DNA of 64,000 bases from Fomitopsis serialis (GCF_022376445.1 NW_025955055.1:91413-155412), one strand, 5' to 3'. Numbered from the stretch's first letter, positions 47,224-59,171 are shown. Translations and numbers: made by a program. The notes: generated by a model not told the origin, from the sequence alone.

Positions 47224-48756
47224 CTACTCTGATGGTTGTTCATCTCTTTCCTCTTCCTCTTCTCGAGGCTCATATGCTGGCGGAGCCTCTTGAACGAGCG
47301 TAGCTTGCTCCGCCCGAAGTCTCTCAACCTCTACCTGCAAAGCCGCGATCTCCCGCCTGAGTTCTTCGTCACCTCGCAGGGAACTGCCTATCACGTTCGG
47401 CTGGGTAGAAGCAATGAGGGTCGTGGTCGCGCGGTGATCCGTCGACTGCCGTCGACGCAAATCGGCCACCGTCTGCTCGATTTCCCGTATCTGGCGGGAG
47501 AGCTCTCCGAGAGGCGAGCTGCCACGGTCAAAGCCGCTGGTGGGGGACATAGAGAAACTCCGGCTCGAGTTCGGAGGAGGGGATGGAGGCTCTGTCGACC
47601 CGGACGCCGAGCGAAGCACAGACGATGGGGTCTCTGTCTTCCGGTTCTGCGACGTGAGCGGTGCAGTCGACGTAGACATGGCCGACGGCGAGAGCGAGTC
47701 CGTCTCGGGGGAGCCGGTGGTTTTCGGACGAACGACGTTCAGAACTTGCCCAGAGTCGTTGGAGCTACCCACTTGGCTTGAGCTGGAGTACGTGAAGGGG
47801 CTGATAGCAATGGTTTTGGCCTCCTGGATGCCTTCACCGTCCGGCTCGATAACGACTCGGGGTGACCTCCTCTGTTTCCGTCGCCGATACAACAGACCGA
47901 TGGCTAATGCGACGATTGCCAGGACGCCTATCACTCCTCCGATGACCCCGCCGATGATCGCGCCGACGCGACTGTGTCGGTCTGGAGCTGGTGTTGGGAT
48001 GCCGGGGCCTGTGGGGTTACTGGTCATGGAAGTCGTGCTCGAGGAACCATTCGGTTGCGGAATTAATGGAGAGCCTGAGGATTCATTGGTGCTTCGCTAA
48101 TCGTCAAAATTGAGGTTTCATTCAGAGGGGACTGTTGACGTACGTATATTGTGCCCAGTCGAATCCCATGTATGTCGCACCAGTTGCGCCCTGTGGCGTC
48201 ATGACAATCGTATGCTCCCCAGCCTCCAGCGATATGTTGCTATAGGCGGTGACATTGTAGTAGAACGAATTATTGGTGCCATCGGCCTCGTGTATATAGA
48301 ACCCGTCCTTCTTGCCGTCGAGCTCGAAAGTGACGTTGACAGTCGTGATAGCCCCGGTACTATGGTTCAGGAAATTGGGAACCACGCAGTATACCCAAAC
48401 GGCAGTACCTGATGAACGAAGTTCCTCAGCGGCACGATGCAGCAAAATTGGCATAGCAACGAACCATTGAACGAGATCGTGACATTTTCGGGAAATGGAT
48501 CATTTCCGAAGGCGGTGGCTTCGTGCCATGAGCGATCGAACAGGTCATCGACGGACGGTGTGATGGTGCACGTCGAGCAGGTCGGACCATACTGCCAGCC
48601 CTCGGTGTAGATCGGTTTGTTTCCTGTTACGGAATCGCCGTAATAGTCATCGATCGTTCTGTTCGTGGACGCCGCCAAGCTGCAATGCGAAATGAGAAGC
48701 AGCACAGTGATCGCCAGCATCGTGACTTGTTTCAAAATGCGAAGCGTGGAGGACAT
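47224..48756 (-). CDS. Tandem membrane protein, copy E (divergent)
   Basis: Exons 48,756-48,465, 48,408-48,144 and 48,091-47,224 give 474 residues in frame. Same architecture with more sequence change: signal peptide VTMLAITVLLLISHCSLAAS; TNRTIDDYYGDSVTG; CSTC; SWHEAT; AVWVYCVVPN; NVTAYSNISLEAGEHTIVMT; TM IIGGVIGGVIGVLAIVALAI followed by GLLYRRRKQRR; coiled coil LRREIAALQVEVERLRAEQ; and tail EAPPAYEPREEEEE. The third-exon acceptor gaag|C at 48,091 restores frame. It is outside the segmental duplication and is likely an older member. Confidence 0.83.
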
Positions 48757-50595
48757 CTCTTGCAGACGGCGGGCGACTTGCGCAGTCAGACCACAGTCGA
48801 AGGTGCAAGTGGGCGACGTAACAGCGTCTCCTCAAGTGCAATACATATCAGTACTCCCGGTGCGGGACGAATAGCCTGAGCTATCGCTGTGAACCCAAGA
48901 GGGCCGATCGGACGGGCATCGTGTTCGGCCAGGCTAGGGCTGTGGTCATCCGACAGACTCACAGTACATACATGTGGTCTACATTGGCTGTGTATGGCCT
49001 CAATAGCACCAGATGAGAAGATCGTTCGGAGGCGTCGATTCATGTTGAACCTAGATCTTCCGCGACGACGTTCCTGAGCACGTTGCCCATGAAGGCTGCG
49101 GTCCATCTCTCTTCTGTGTCCATCACCTACGTCCGCAGATGAGTCACAGTGTGACGGGTAAACGGAGGCAGTCAGGCATGAGGCTCACTCACATTGGACT
49201 CGAATGGCGCTGGGACAGTCTTTGTTAGGATAGGAAGGTTATGTGCTTCCAAGTGAAGGCTCACCAATTTGGCAGCAGGGTTTTCTCACATAGAACGCGA
49301 GTGCTTCTCGTTCAGGCATAAACAGGCGGTTTGCATGAATGTGCGGCACCGAAAGACCAATTCAAGTCGCGGCCCGTCAGTGAATAGATGGGGACGACGG
49401 CCACGCAAAGCAGGGGCAGAACAGCAGTGTTCTCAATGAACAAGGAAGTATGAGAAACAAGGAAGTACGAGAGCATAGTCTCGTTGAGGCACGAAACTGA
49501 CGACGGGCCACACCAGAGAAGTTTGCGTATTGGAAGCTAGCAGCGACCGATGCTCCGTTGAAACCCAGTACCTGTCACAGAGTCGGTCGAACCACTGGAC
49601 GGACCTTGCGATACCAAGATCAAACCAAATTCGGACAGCCATATGAAACTCTGATAACGAGTCGCCTCATGGCTGAGAACTATTCCATGGGAGGAGAACC
49701 CGAGGACATTCTATGTGCAGACGGTTGGTAAGAAGTATGTGGACCACTCGCTGCACTGACTCACCCACGACCTCGTCGGAGCGTCAGATAATCATCCCAG
49801 CTGCACGGCGGTAGAGTCAGATACCTCAGCCTCGAGTGAAGAGAAGCAAACCGCACTATTCAGCTCAGCTTCTCCATGGCCACATGTGCTGTATTGCAAA
49901 CGTTTGAAGCGAGGCCGCGGCAAGAGGTGCCGGTGAGTCCTCAGGCCTCAGTCCACTTATCGCCTTCGACTCCTGTACGTAGGCGTCCCGACGTCCGAAC
50001 CGTTGGTGAACATTGGCGAGCGAGGAGGGGTATATGACTGGGAATAGTCACAGCACTAGGGAGTACAGAGACAGACAAGTTTTATTCAACTTAACGGATG
50101 GTCGTGAGCGCGTTGTGCCAGTGGAAGCTGTTACTGTAGCGCTGGCGCCGAACGTTTGAACAAGCATGGCCGCCGTCGGACCGGCCCGGACGAACCGATC
50201 TCTTCCTCCACACTTGTCCGACGTAAGTAGCGGCGCTCGTTCACTCACCTGAACGTCTTCTCCAGCAAAGAACTCAGTCTAAATAACGATCTTTCGCGCA
50301 TGAACGTATCTTCTGTATAGCGAGGCCGAAAAGCGGCTTGATAGGACTTGTTGACGCAACTACCGGAATAGTTCGTTTGGCTGACGTTACTACGCTGGCA
50401 CTGCAGGGCGGCAGGCTTGGGAGATGTTGCATACTGTGAGTCTCAACATTTACTTCACTTCAGAAATCTGAGGCTACCGGAGCTTTTCGTAAGTCAGTCA
50501 ATCTATAGACTCATTCTCCACGGCATGATTCATTCAGATGTAAATACTCTAGTGCATGTACAGTACTATAGCCACGACTCCACAGCACGGCGGCC
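48757..50595. other. Intergenic, nothing recognised
   Basis: Only short overlapping open frames are present, none resembling a known protein. The first ~100 bp lies next to the copy E start and should carry its promoter. No repeat structure was noted. Confidence 0.5.
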
Positions 50596-51722
50596 TTACT
50601 CGAGGACCATGAACTTGAGCTTCAACTGCCCATCGACTTCCACGGGCTCGCACCTGACCTGGTCCATGTTCTCGACAAGGTAATGTGCGCCGCAGCTCTC
50701 GATCTTCTCGCGCTCATGCGACGTGCAGACGGCGACGACGGTGGCGCCAGACGCAACACCCGCCTTGATCCCAGAAGGCGAGTCCTCGAAGACTACGCAG
50801 TTCTTGGCGTCGAAGCCGAGGCATTCGGCGGCGAGCAGGAAAGGGTCCGGCGCGGGCTTGCCAGCCTTCAAGCGCTTGTCGTCGGCGGTGATGGTGACGG
50901 GAGGCGGGGTAATCCCGACGCGAGTCATGCATCCGTAGGCTGAAAGGGTTTCGTCAGACATCAGTGGGCCCGCCATACAGAATAGAACGCACCGTAAGTC
51001 TTAGCACCAGACGTCGCGACTGCGTACCGGCCGTCGGGGATAGAGGCAATCATTTCCTTCACTCCGGGAAGGATGCGCACCGAGCGGTCGACAGCGGCGG
51101 CCTCCTGCTGCCAGGCCTCCAGAGCGTGGATCATACTCTCCTTGCCTTCTTCGGTGTCGAACATGCCCCCCTCGATGGCCGATTCACGCAGGGCTTGACC
51201 AACCTCCAGAATCGTACTGACCCGCTGAAGAAAGGCTGGGCGAGAGGCGATCGCTTCCCCGGCGGACGAAGACGACCTGGAGGACATGATGGAGGACGCC
51301 TCGGAGCCGCCGCGCGAGAGGGTTGGTGTAGTCACGCTGGAGTCGACGGGCGTTGCGATACGAGAGTTGCGGCGTGAGCCGGGGCCGTGCTTCACATAAG
51401 CGTCGGCGAAGAACAAGATCGATTCCTCGAACGCCTGAACCTCGTCGTCCATCTCGTGAACCTCGATGGAAGGCTTGAACTGAGAAAGGTTGTCGATGGC
51501 ACGCTTGCCGTGGGTAGCGGCGATTACAGAGGCTGGGTCCTGCCCAATGTCCTTCGCGACCTTGCTCCATGCAGCTTCGACCGCTGCGATGGAATCTGTA
51601 AGCGTACCGTCCTGTGCAGACGCCAGGTGAGTCCTCGTGGCATCTAGCGAGGGAAAGCAGACACCCACCATATCGAATAGAACGGCATCGGCGAAGAAAG
51701 TCTGCGTGCCAGCAGAAGACAT
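50596..51722 (-). CDS. HAD-superfamily sugar/glycerol phosphatase (Dog1/Gpp-like)
   Basis: Exons 51,722-51,669, 51,611-50,993 and 50,939-50,596 give 338 residues. The first splice joins VLFDM to DGTLTDSIAAVEAAW, creating the DxDGT nucleophile motif. ATHGKRAIDNLSQFKP is the cap-domain segment typical of Dog1/Gpp proteins. Motif II is VATSGAKTYA, the lysine region is RLKAGKPAPDPFLLAA, and motif III/IV is CVVFEDSPSGIKAGVASGA. A Ser-rich insert of about 50 residues (near 51,370-51,230) interrupts the cap. The exact phosphorylated substrate cannot be told from sequence. Confidence 0.88.
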
Positions 51723-52750
51723 GATTCGCAAAGCAATAGAAGTGGCTATGAGTGTGAAGTGAAGGGGAGAGGATCGTCTAGCGATTGAAGTTGTGGGTAC
51801 CGGAGGATACAGCTGACATTTATAGTGCCTAAGCCGCGGAAAGATCTCAGTCTTGACTGAGGGCGGCGAACATGGAGCGCGGCTGATGACAGCTAAGTCC
51901 AACGTTCGCAAGGCCATTGGATCATGTCATTCTGTTCACAACTGAGCGGTCATATTGAGAGCGGCACTCCATCTTGGGCATTGACCTGAGGGTCTCCGAG
52001 TCAGAACGAACGCGAACGTCCTGTGAGTCTCACAGTCGCACTCCCCAGTCATGTCATGGAGACGCGCTGAATGGCGAGGCGGCGGGCCAGCCGCCCTGAA
52101 ATATGATATTGACTAGTTGTCAGCATTGTCCAGGGAGGACGTGAGGTCCACTGCTTTGGTCCTGGCTACTTACTGGTGTATATTGCGTATGATCAGGCCT
52201 CAGGATAGATCAGAATAACTTCCGCGAGGTACCACTACCGAGGATGCGGACGAGGATTATGGAATGACGTCACGGTTACAGATCTTGAGAGTCGAACTAC
52301 TTAGTGTCTTCTCGAGTGTGTGATCCTTCAGACGAAAACAATGGGAGTAAAGGAACAAACTAGAATTGAATGCTGCTGGCAAATATCGGAATGGTACCTC
52401 GATCCGAGTCAACTTCAAGTTGAAGCTCAGCGCGCTCGAACCGAGGCGCTCTGACGCGACCTGACGCGACGCGACCTTTCCACGTGCCATGAAATGCGGC
52501 ACACGCTGCCTGAGTCGATCTTGTTTTGACCTTTGTTCAGCCTTACACACTCATAGTAGTCTCGCTGGTGGCTTGCCAATAATCTCAACACTGTGCGAAA
52601 CAAAGGCACTTGGAAAGCCCAAGTTTCTCAGAAGGTACAGCGATCCTATACCGCCTTCGCCGGTATAAGCCAATCTGGAGATTGTAGCGCAACTACGGTA
52701 CGCACAATGTCTGGGACAATGGCCATCCTTGTTCCTCATCCCAGTTTTAG
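51723..52750. promoter_or_regulatory. Divergent intergenic HAD / F-box, with short period-5 array
   Basis: Both neighbours are transcribed outward from here. At about 52,450-52,474 five units of ctgac/gcgac repeat the period-5 pattern seen at 213-420. No other element was recognised. Confidence 0.5.
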
Positions 52751-54215
52751 ATGTCTCTGCAATCCCTCAACTTCGATGTCATCGAAACTATCCTGTCCTA
52801 CGTCGAATCGCGAGATGCCCTGCCGCTCATGACCACCTGTCGCGCACTACATATGCCCGCGATGCGGCGGCACTTATTCGAAATCACCCTCCGTTGGGAA
52901 GACCCCCGCGAGTGCCAGAACATTTTGCAGTTCTGCGAATATATGCTCGGCGATCCCAAGGTCCGCGCTCGATGTCTTAGAGCGCTGACCCTCCTTCCCC
53001 GGCCCCATCGACCAGCCGCCGTGCCTATCTTCGACCACCTTGCAGAAGTCATTCGACACGCGACCGGTTTGCGTAGGATAGTCTTGGATTATGCGGACGA
53101 TAGCTTCCTCGACAGTTGTCCCACACTCGCGGATGCACTCGCTGACGTGGAGTCGCTCGAGACCATTCGCTTCGACTTCGTGTCTACAAGAGGGGTGGCG
53201 TTACTTTCGCGTATGAAAAGCCAACCGCGATCAGTCCAATGCTCAGTCAATGTCTTCAGGCTGCCATCGCAAGGCCCGACACGATTCCTGCATAACTTCG
53301 TTCAGAGCCTGACTTTCTTGGAGCTCTATGACGCACTCGATATTCTAGCGGTGGACACAGAACCCCATGCCGTATGGCCCCGGGTTCGCAAACTCGTCTT
53401 GCAGGACGAGAAAATCAGGCGTGAACATTGGCAGTTCATATGCCGTGCGTTCCCCAACCTTCGTACACTGCGCATGGGTGGGATGTTGCTCGACACTGCG
53501 GGCACCTGTGCCGAATGGTCAGAGATGGATCTCGTTCAGACGAGGAGTCCACTCCCGTTGCGGTGCCACGTACGTTGCGTCGAACTCAATATCAGCCTGG
53601 ATAAGCAATTTCTGTCCCCGCACAACGTCGCCGACTATCTCGAGATGCTCGGGCATAGCTCGCCCGTTGCGCTGACCTGCCACCTCAATGACCGCATACT
53701 GGACTATCTGCCTGTGCGACTGCCTCGTCTGCGATTTCTCCACTTGGCGACACACGATTTGGAGCTACCGACCGAGTTGGGCGGTGTTGCCAGATGGGTA
53801 GATGCCACACTGGTGAGTCCTGCGGCCTGCAGGTTCCTTCACCCCATGCGTTGCGATGATGACATGCGCTGTTCTCTAGCTGCGTCTTGCGTCTTGCCTT
53901 GCCCAAACACAGGTCCGCACCGTCATCGTTGATCTTCCCCATAAATGTACCAACAGGCGGGCCGAGCTCCGTTCGCACGCCGAGAACATCGCGACGCACG
54001 CTCGGTGTATGGAACTCATCGGTCTACACCGCCACGGTTATCAACAAAGCCTCCATGGACAGGTGCAAGATCGGCAAGACTGGAGATCCTTGCTCTGCAA
54101 CTGGTACCATGTGACATCGAGGACCGATGATGGCATCCCACAGCTGAGCAGAGTTTTCCAGAAGGATACACCGGGATTAGTTCCGCTCATTCAATCTTGC
54201 AAAACGCTCGGGTGA
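52751..54215 (+). CDS. F-box protein with LRR-like C-terminus
   Basis: Two exons (52,751-53,812 and 53,913-54,215), phase 0, 454 residues. The N-terminus SLQSLNFDVIETILSYVESR followed by DALPLMTTCRALH is a degenerate F-box (Skp1-binding). The rest is a run of beta/alpha repeats such as LRRIVLDYADDSFLDSCPTL and FPNLRTLRMGGMLLDTAGTC, as in the large Agaricomycete F-box family. The intron (gtgagtcc...aaacacag) is 100 nt. The second exon contains TVIVDLPHKC and ends LIQSCKTLG. It is probably a substrate receptor of an SCF ubiquitin ligase; the target is unknown. Confidence 0.8.
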
Positions 54216-54375
54216 CGCGCAAAGACCAACGTGAGGCAGTAGGGCTAGTAGATCTGTCCGAACCGCAGAATTGACAATCTATCCATTGAGTAGATATGTG
54301 CTGTGTCGCTACATAGTAATGAGTGAAACACGTTCATTGTAACATTTTCGTCATGCTACAGTCACATAGCGCGTC

Positions 54376-54392
54376 GAGAGCGCGCGCGCGCG
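54376..54392. repeat. Short CG dinucleotide run
   Basis: A pure alternating CG stretch (gagcgcgcgcgcgcgag) follows the F-box gene. Such a run is CpG-rich, in contrast to the CpG-free island at 23.2-24.1 kb. Confidence 0.8.
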
Positions 54393-54688
54393 AGTGTTGA
54401 TGATTTCGCGACCATGACCTCTCCGCAGATATGGCTGGTGCCTCGGGACAAGCTGGCCGGTTTCATAGATCGACTCCTCTGACACCAGCAGCGGGTGATG
54501 CAGTCACCTCGGCCATCTGCGCCAGGAGTACTAGTCGGACCATAGGTATCCCCAGTAAGTAGGTGAGTCGCGGCCCTCGGGCTGAGTGAAGCACCGATGC
54601 GGCGGGCATACTAACTGTGATAGACTGTGATGTCCATAAAAGCGGGACACCGGAAGGACCGGATGCTCTGGATATTCTCGCAGTTGGC

Positions 54689-55475
54689 ATGTCCTTCACA
54701 AACCTCTATCAAGCGCCCCCGCCTCTGCCTGCTCCCACAGAGTCAGATCTGTACGGCGCAGATCCTTATGACATCAACTATGTCTTCCCCCTCGACCTCC
54801 AACTCCTCCAGAATGATCGCGTGCGCCTAACTCCGTTCGTCCCCGAGCGCACGGTGCCCTTTTATGGGACGCCGTCGGGCCCACCTTCCCTGACCTGTTC
54901 CGCTACTACCCCATCTTGTTCACCACTCTCGAACAGAACCTCGCGTTCTTCGAGCGAGCGTACCGCTCGAACCCCGAATGCGTCCTGTTCGCGATACTGG
55001 ACAAGACCACGCCCGACGACTCGCATCCCAAATTCGGCGGGGCAGCTTCGCCGGCCTCATCGGCCTCATCCGCACGTCGAGGGCCCAACTCACCACCGAG
55101 ATCGGGTACGCGGTCATTTTCCCCGAGTTCCAGCGCAAGAAGATCGCATCGAACGCAACGGCGATCCTCCTCAAGTACTGCCTAGAGCTCCCGACTGCGT
55201 CCCCTCCGGGCCTTGGCTTGCGACGTGTCCAGTGGGGTGCGCATTCGGACAACGTAGCCTCTATTCGGGTCGCGACAAAGCTTGGGTTCAAGATGGAGGG
55301 GACGCATCGCTGGGCTTACATTAGAAAGGATAGGATGGGTCACACGCCGCGCAAGGGCGATCCGTGTCCCGGACAAGGCGGATTCGACATTGTCATCCTG
55401 TCGATGTGTTGCGATGATTGGGAGGCGGGAGGAAGGGAACTGACACAAATGTGTATTGACGAACACCGTATATAG
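54689..55475 (+). CDS. GNAT-family N-acetyltransferase (frame-broken)
   Basis: Three consecutive frames carry one GNAT protein: SFTNLYQAPPPLPAPTESDL to VRLTPFVPERTVPF (54,689-54,860); DLFRYYPILFTTLEQNLAFF to SHPKFGG (54,893-55,040); and SFAGLIGLIRTSRAQLTTEI to the stop at 55,475. Each junction is repaired by a single missing base, near 54,860 and 55,042. The acetyl-CoA site region reads VIFPEFQRKKIASNATAILL and the late strand VQWGAHSDNVASIRVATKLG, followed by FKMEGTHRWAYIR. This resembles fungal members close to RimJ/RimL acetyltransferases. The substrate is unknown. Confidence 0.75.
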
Positions 55476-55528
55476 CTGAGTGGATGCAACAGATGCCAGG
55501 TGCTTTGCGAACCATAGGCACGCAAGGC

Positions 55529-57165
55529 TCAGTCGTAGCCAACCTTACCGGGCACCACGCCGAACGCAGGGCCGCCTTTGCCAAACAGCGCGCGTAGATC
55601 TGCCGCAAGTTCATGGGGCTTCTCATGCGCAGCAAAATGTCCTCCGCTCCCATGTTCAACCTCCAACACGATGTTGCCCATTGTACGCGCCCAGCTGTGC
55701 CCAGTGCCGCCGTCAGTCCTTCATGACACGATGGTGATGGGGGCGAAACACATACGTCTTAGGTGGACGAAGGAGCTCCTTGGGGAAGAAGGATATTCCT
55801 CCTGGAACAGCACACCACGGGGCGCTATGGTTTGGATTCTCCACCACTTTCGCTTGTTCATAGTATATCCTTGCAGAGGCGGCAGGGCCCGCTCGAGAGA
55901 ACCAGTAAATTGAGATCCACGTCAGGACTGACCATCGGTATTTAGCTTCGCACAGCTGTGTATGAGCGGGTTAACGCACCCTCGTCGTCCTCCCAAGGAT
56001 AGTCATCCGACCAGAGCACGAGCTTCTCGTACATCCACGCGAGCAAGCCCGCAGGCGAGTCCGCGAGGGAGTACCCGAGGGTCTGCGGCTGCGTACCCTG
56101 CTCGGTGCTGTAGCCCCGTCCTTTCTGCATGAACAACTCATTGCGCTTGATGCGTGCACGTTCGGCCTCGGTATAGGGTGTGAGCAGATGCTGAAGCCAG
56201 AGCCGAGGGAAGCGCGAGAACGATGGTGGGCCGATCGAACTAGAAAGCGAAAGTGGTAAGTACAAGGATGCAACGAGTCAAGGCAGGAAGGCACGGACGA
56301 AGTATCGTTTGTATGCCATGCCTTCACGGCTTTAACGCCATAATTGGCTGCCATGGTTCTGATGACCTTATCACGTATAGTCAGCTCAAATGACAACAGT
56401 TGGACGAAGGATGCCGACTTGTGAGCCCCAGTCTCCTCCCTGCACCACTTATTCGAGCGCCGGGCTGTCAGCATCGAACTTGAGAGATACAGGCAAACGG
56501 CTGCGCACCGTATTCAGAGTAGCCCAGAGCAAGCATGAGCTTGTGACATGTCTGGAATATAGCGAATATGTCAGTGAAAACGTTTACATTTACCGGGCCC
56601 TTTGATACGTACCTCAGCATACTGAACAATCGCGAATCCCTGTTTCTTCACACCCTCAGAGAAGCCAAAGTTCGGCAGACTAGGGGCAACGACGTGAAAG
56701 CTGGGGTGATCTGGTGACGCGGAGGTCAACAGCGGGAGCAGCTTCTGGACCTCGAGGAAGTGACCGGGCCCTGACGAGCAACCATTTAGGATCTCCTTGC
56801 AGTCAGTGTCTCGCAATACGTGTAACGTCACATACATCCGTGCGAGAACAGTAGCGGAATCGCATTCTTCACTTCGCTCTTCTGATGGACGTAATGGACG
56901 TTCAGCGTGCCAAAGCCCTCCACTTCGACGTCACGCGTGAACTGGGGATCTCGTTGATGCTAGCCTCTGCAGCGCGCCAGTCATACCCGTCTTTCCACCT
57001 CGCAACGAGCCTCTTCACATTCGCAAGCGGCACGCCGTAGTTCCACGCCGCGTCGTCCAGCTCGTCCGGGAAGCGTGTCAAGTCCAGTTTCTGGCGCAAG
57101 AGCGCAAGGTCAGCGTCCGGAACGGATACGGTGAAGAGCTGTGGCTCTGCCAGTGAAGCGGCCAT
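55529..57165 (-). CDS. Epoxide hydrolase, microsomal type (copy 1)
   Basis: An alpha/beta hydrolase with an N-terminal EHN lid. Start MAASLAEPQLFTVSVPDADL at 57,165; FPDELDDAAWNYGVPLANVK is typical of EHN domains. NAIPLLFSHGWPG forms the oxyanion HGWPG motif, VVAPSLPNFGFSEGVKKQGF follows, and GGDWGS near 56,440 carries the nucleophile Asp. GYSLADSPAGLLAWMYEK lies near 56,050. GGHFAAHEKPHELAADLRAL near 55,620 carries the catalytic His, and the protein ends GKVGYD at 55,529. Near 56,946 one base is missing after NEIP. Several introns are needed. Confidence 0.82.
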
Positions 57166-57668
57166 GGTCTTTAGGAGAGCGACTGGTGTGCTTGTACAGA
57201 GTCAGTCTTAGCCTTTATATAGCCATCCCTACCTCTGAGATTATTGGTCAGAGAACTAGCCAAGACCGAGCGAACGATCGCGGACGCTATGACCTAGTCA
57301 GATTGTCAAAATCCGGAAGGACTACTCCCATCATCGATTCATCATGCAATTTCGCGGGTTTAGGACGAGATGCATCGTCGCGACACGCGACCTCGACGCG
57401 TGACGTAACGCGTCTTCTGGAGTCTGGAGCGGATGTAAGTAACCCCTCTTTTGGATAAATTCACGAGAAGATACACCTGCCACTGGTCAGCTGAGAGACC
57501 GACGAACAATGAACAGATACTGCGGCACGCTATGCCATGTGGGGTACGATAAAAGACACGAGTGACCAATAGCCGACGAAGAACACATCTGTGAAACAGG
57601 TTCCAATTGCAGGGAGAAAAGACCAAGGCATGTTGGTTTGCCCGCCGTTGAGGCCCCATTCACGACTT

Positions 57669-59105
57669 TCAGTCGTAACCAATCCTCCCTGGCACGACCC
57701 CAAACGCAGGCCCGCCCTTCCCGAACATCGCGCGCACGTCCGCTGCGAGGTCCTCCGGCTCTCGTGCGCAGCGAAATGCCCGCCCGCAGCGTGCTCCGAC
57801 TCGATCACAACGTTCCCCAGCGTCCGCGCCCACCTGTGATTAAGTCAGATCATCACACGGACGGTGGAAGGTGAGTACGCACGTCCTCGGCGGCGCGCTG
57901 AGCTCTTTCGCGAAGAACGACAGCCCGCACGGGATCGAGCTCCACGGCACGTTCGTGTACTCGTTCGCGTTCGTCACTTCGTAGTATATCCTCACGGACG
58001 CGGCGGGTCCCGGCCTCGAGAACCAGTACAACGATATCCACGTCAACACTACATCGACGCTTCAGCCCCTTCATCCCATAGCAGAAGGGCTGACCGACTC
58101 ACCTCGTCGTCGTCCAGGGATAGTCGTCTGACCAGCTCACGAGTTCTCGTACACCCATGCAAGTAGGCCCACGGGCGAGTCCGCAAGGGAATACCCGAGC
58201 GTCTGCGGCTGCGTCGCCTGCTCGAGGAAGTAGCCGCGGCCCTTGGTCATGAACCACGCCATGCGGGCGAGCCCCGCGCGGTCCCTCTCCGTATAGGACG
58301 TGAGCGCGTGCTGTAGCCAGAGTCGCGGGAATTTGGTGAGCGACGGAGGGCTGCGCGCTCTAAGGACAGGCATCATCAGCGAGTGCACACGTACTGACGA
58401 AGGGGACGTACCTCGGAAGTTAGTGTGCCAGGCCTTGACGCTTTTGTGGCCGTACGCTGCGGCGAGCTTGCTGGCGATCTAAAATCCTTAGCACTGCAGC
58501 TCAGGCATGCCGTGCACTAAACGTACGAACGAGCCCCAGTCTCCACCCTGCACGACTGGTACATGTATGTCAGGACAGTGACACCGACAAGAGCATGACA
58601 CGCACCATACTCCTCGTATCCCAGCGCGAGCATAAGCTTGTTCCCCACCTCCGCGTACTGGTCGCCGCGGAACCCCGGTTCTTCACTCCCTCCGAGAACC
58701 CGAAATTAGCAGATTGGGTGCAACGACGTGAAAGCTCGGGTGGTCCGCGGAGGCGGCCGTCAGAAGTGGCAGCATCTTCCTCACCTCGAGGAAGTGTCCA
58801 GGCCCTACGCGTGTCCGTGGTCATGAGCGGTGCAAGACATGTGTTTGCATAGCACATCCGTGGAGGAACAGCAGCGGACCGCGTTCTTCACCGCACTCTT
58901 CTGGTGAATGTAGTGATGTTCAGCGTCCCAAACCCGTCGACGTGATTCCCTCTTGAACTGTGGGATTTCGTTGATGCCGCTCCGCCGCCGCCATCATAGC
59001 CTTCCTTCCGCGCGCGACGAGCTCTTGAGTCTGCGAGGGGCGCGCCGTAGTCCCACGCCGCGTCGTCCAGTTCGTCAGGAGGCGCACAAGTCAGCTTCTG
59101 TGGAG
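57669..59105 (-). CDS. Epoxide hydrolase, tandem copy 2 (many frame breaks)
   Basis: Closely related to the neighbouring hydrolase and in the same orientation. PPDELDDAAWDYGAPLADS lies near 59,060, FLEVRKMLPLLTAASADHPS near 58,780 and GGDWGSF near 58,540 (nucleophile Asp). FPRLWLQHALTSYTERDRAG lies near 58,310, GYSLADSPVGLLAWVYE near 58,180 and GGHFAAHE near 57,780 (His). The end is VVPGRIGYD at 57,669. The frame breaks about ten times, nearly always by one missing base; examples are after YE (58,145), within GFRGD (58,680) and within NAVPLL (58,870). The catalytic motifs are intact. It is either a gene with assembly errors or a young pseudogene. Confidence 0.7.
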
Positions 59106-59171
59106 GAACTCGAGCGCAGAGTCGGGACACATCGTGAAGGCTGCTCTGCATGTTATGTGTACCTGCAGACA

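Noticed and set aside
49433..50248. Short ORFs between copy E and the HAD gene
   Set aside because: Each is under 90 residues, without motifs or consistent splice partners.
51612..51668. Reading the HAD gene without its first intron
   Set aside because: The unspliced frame is open but loses the DxDGT motif; splice sites are good and restore it exactly.
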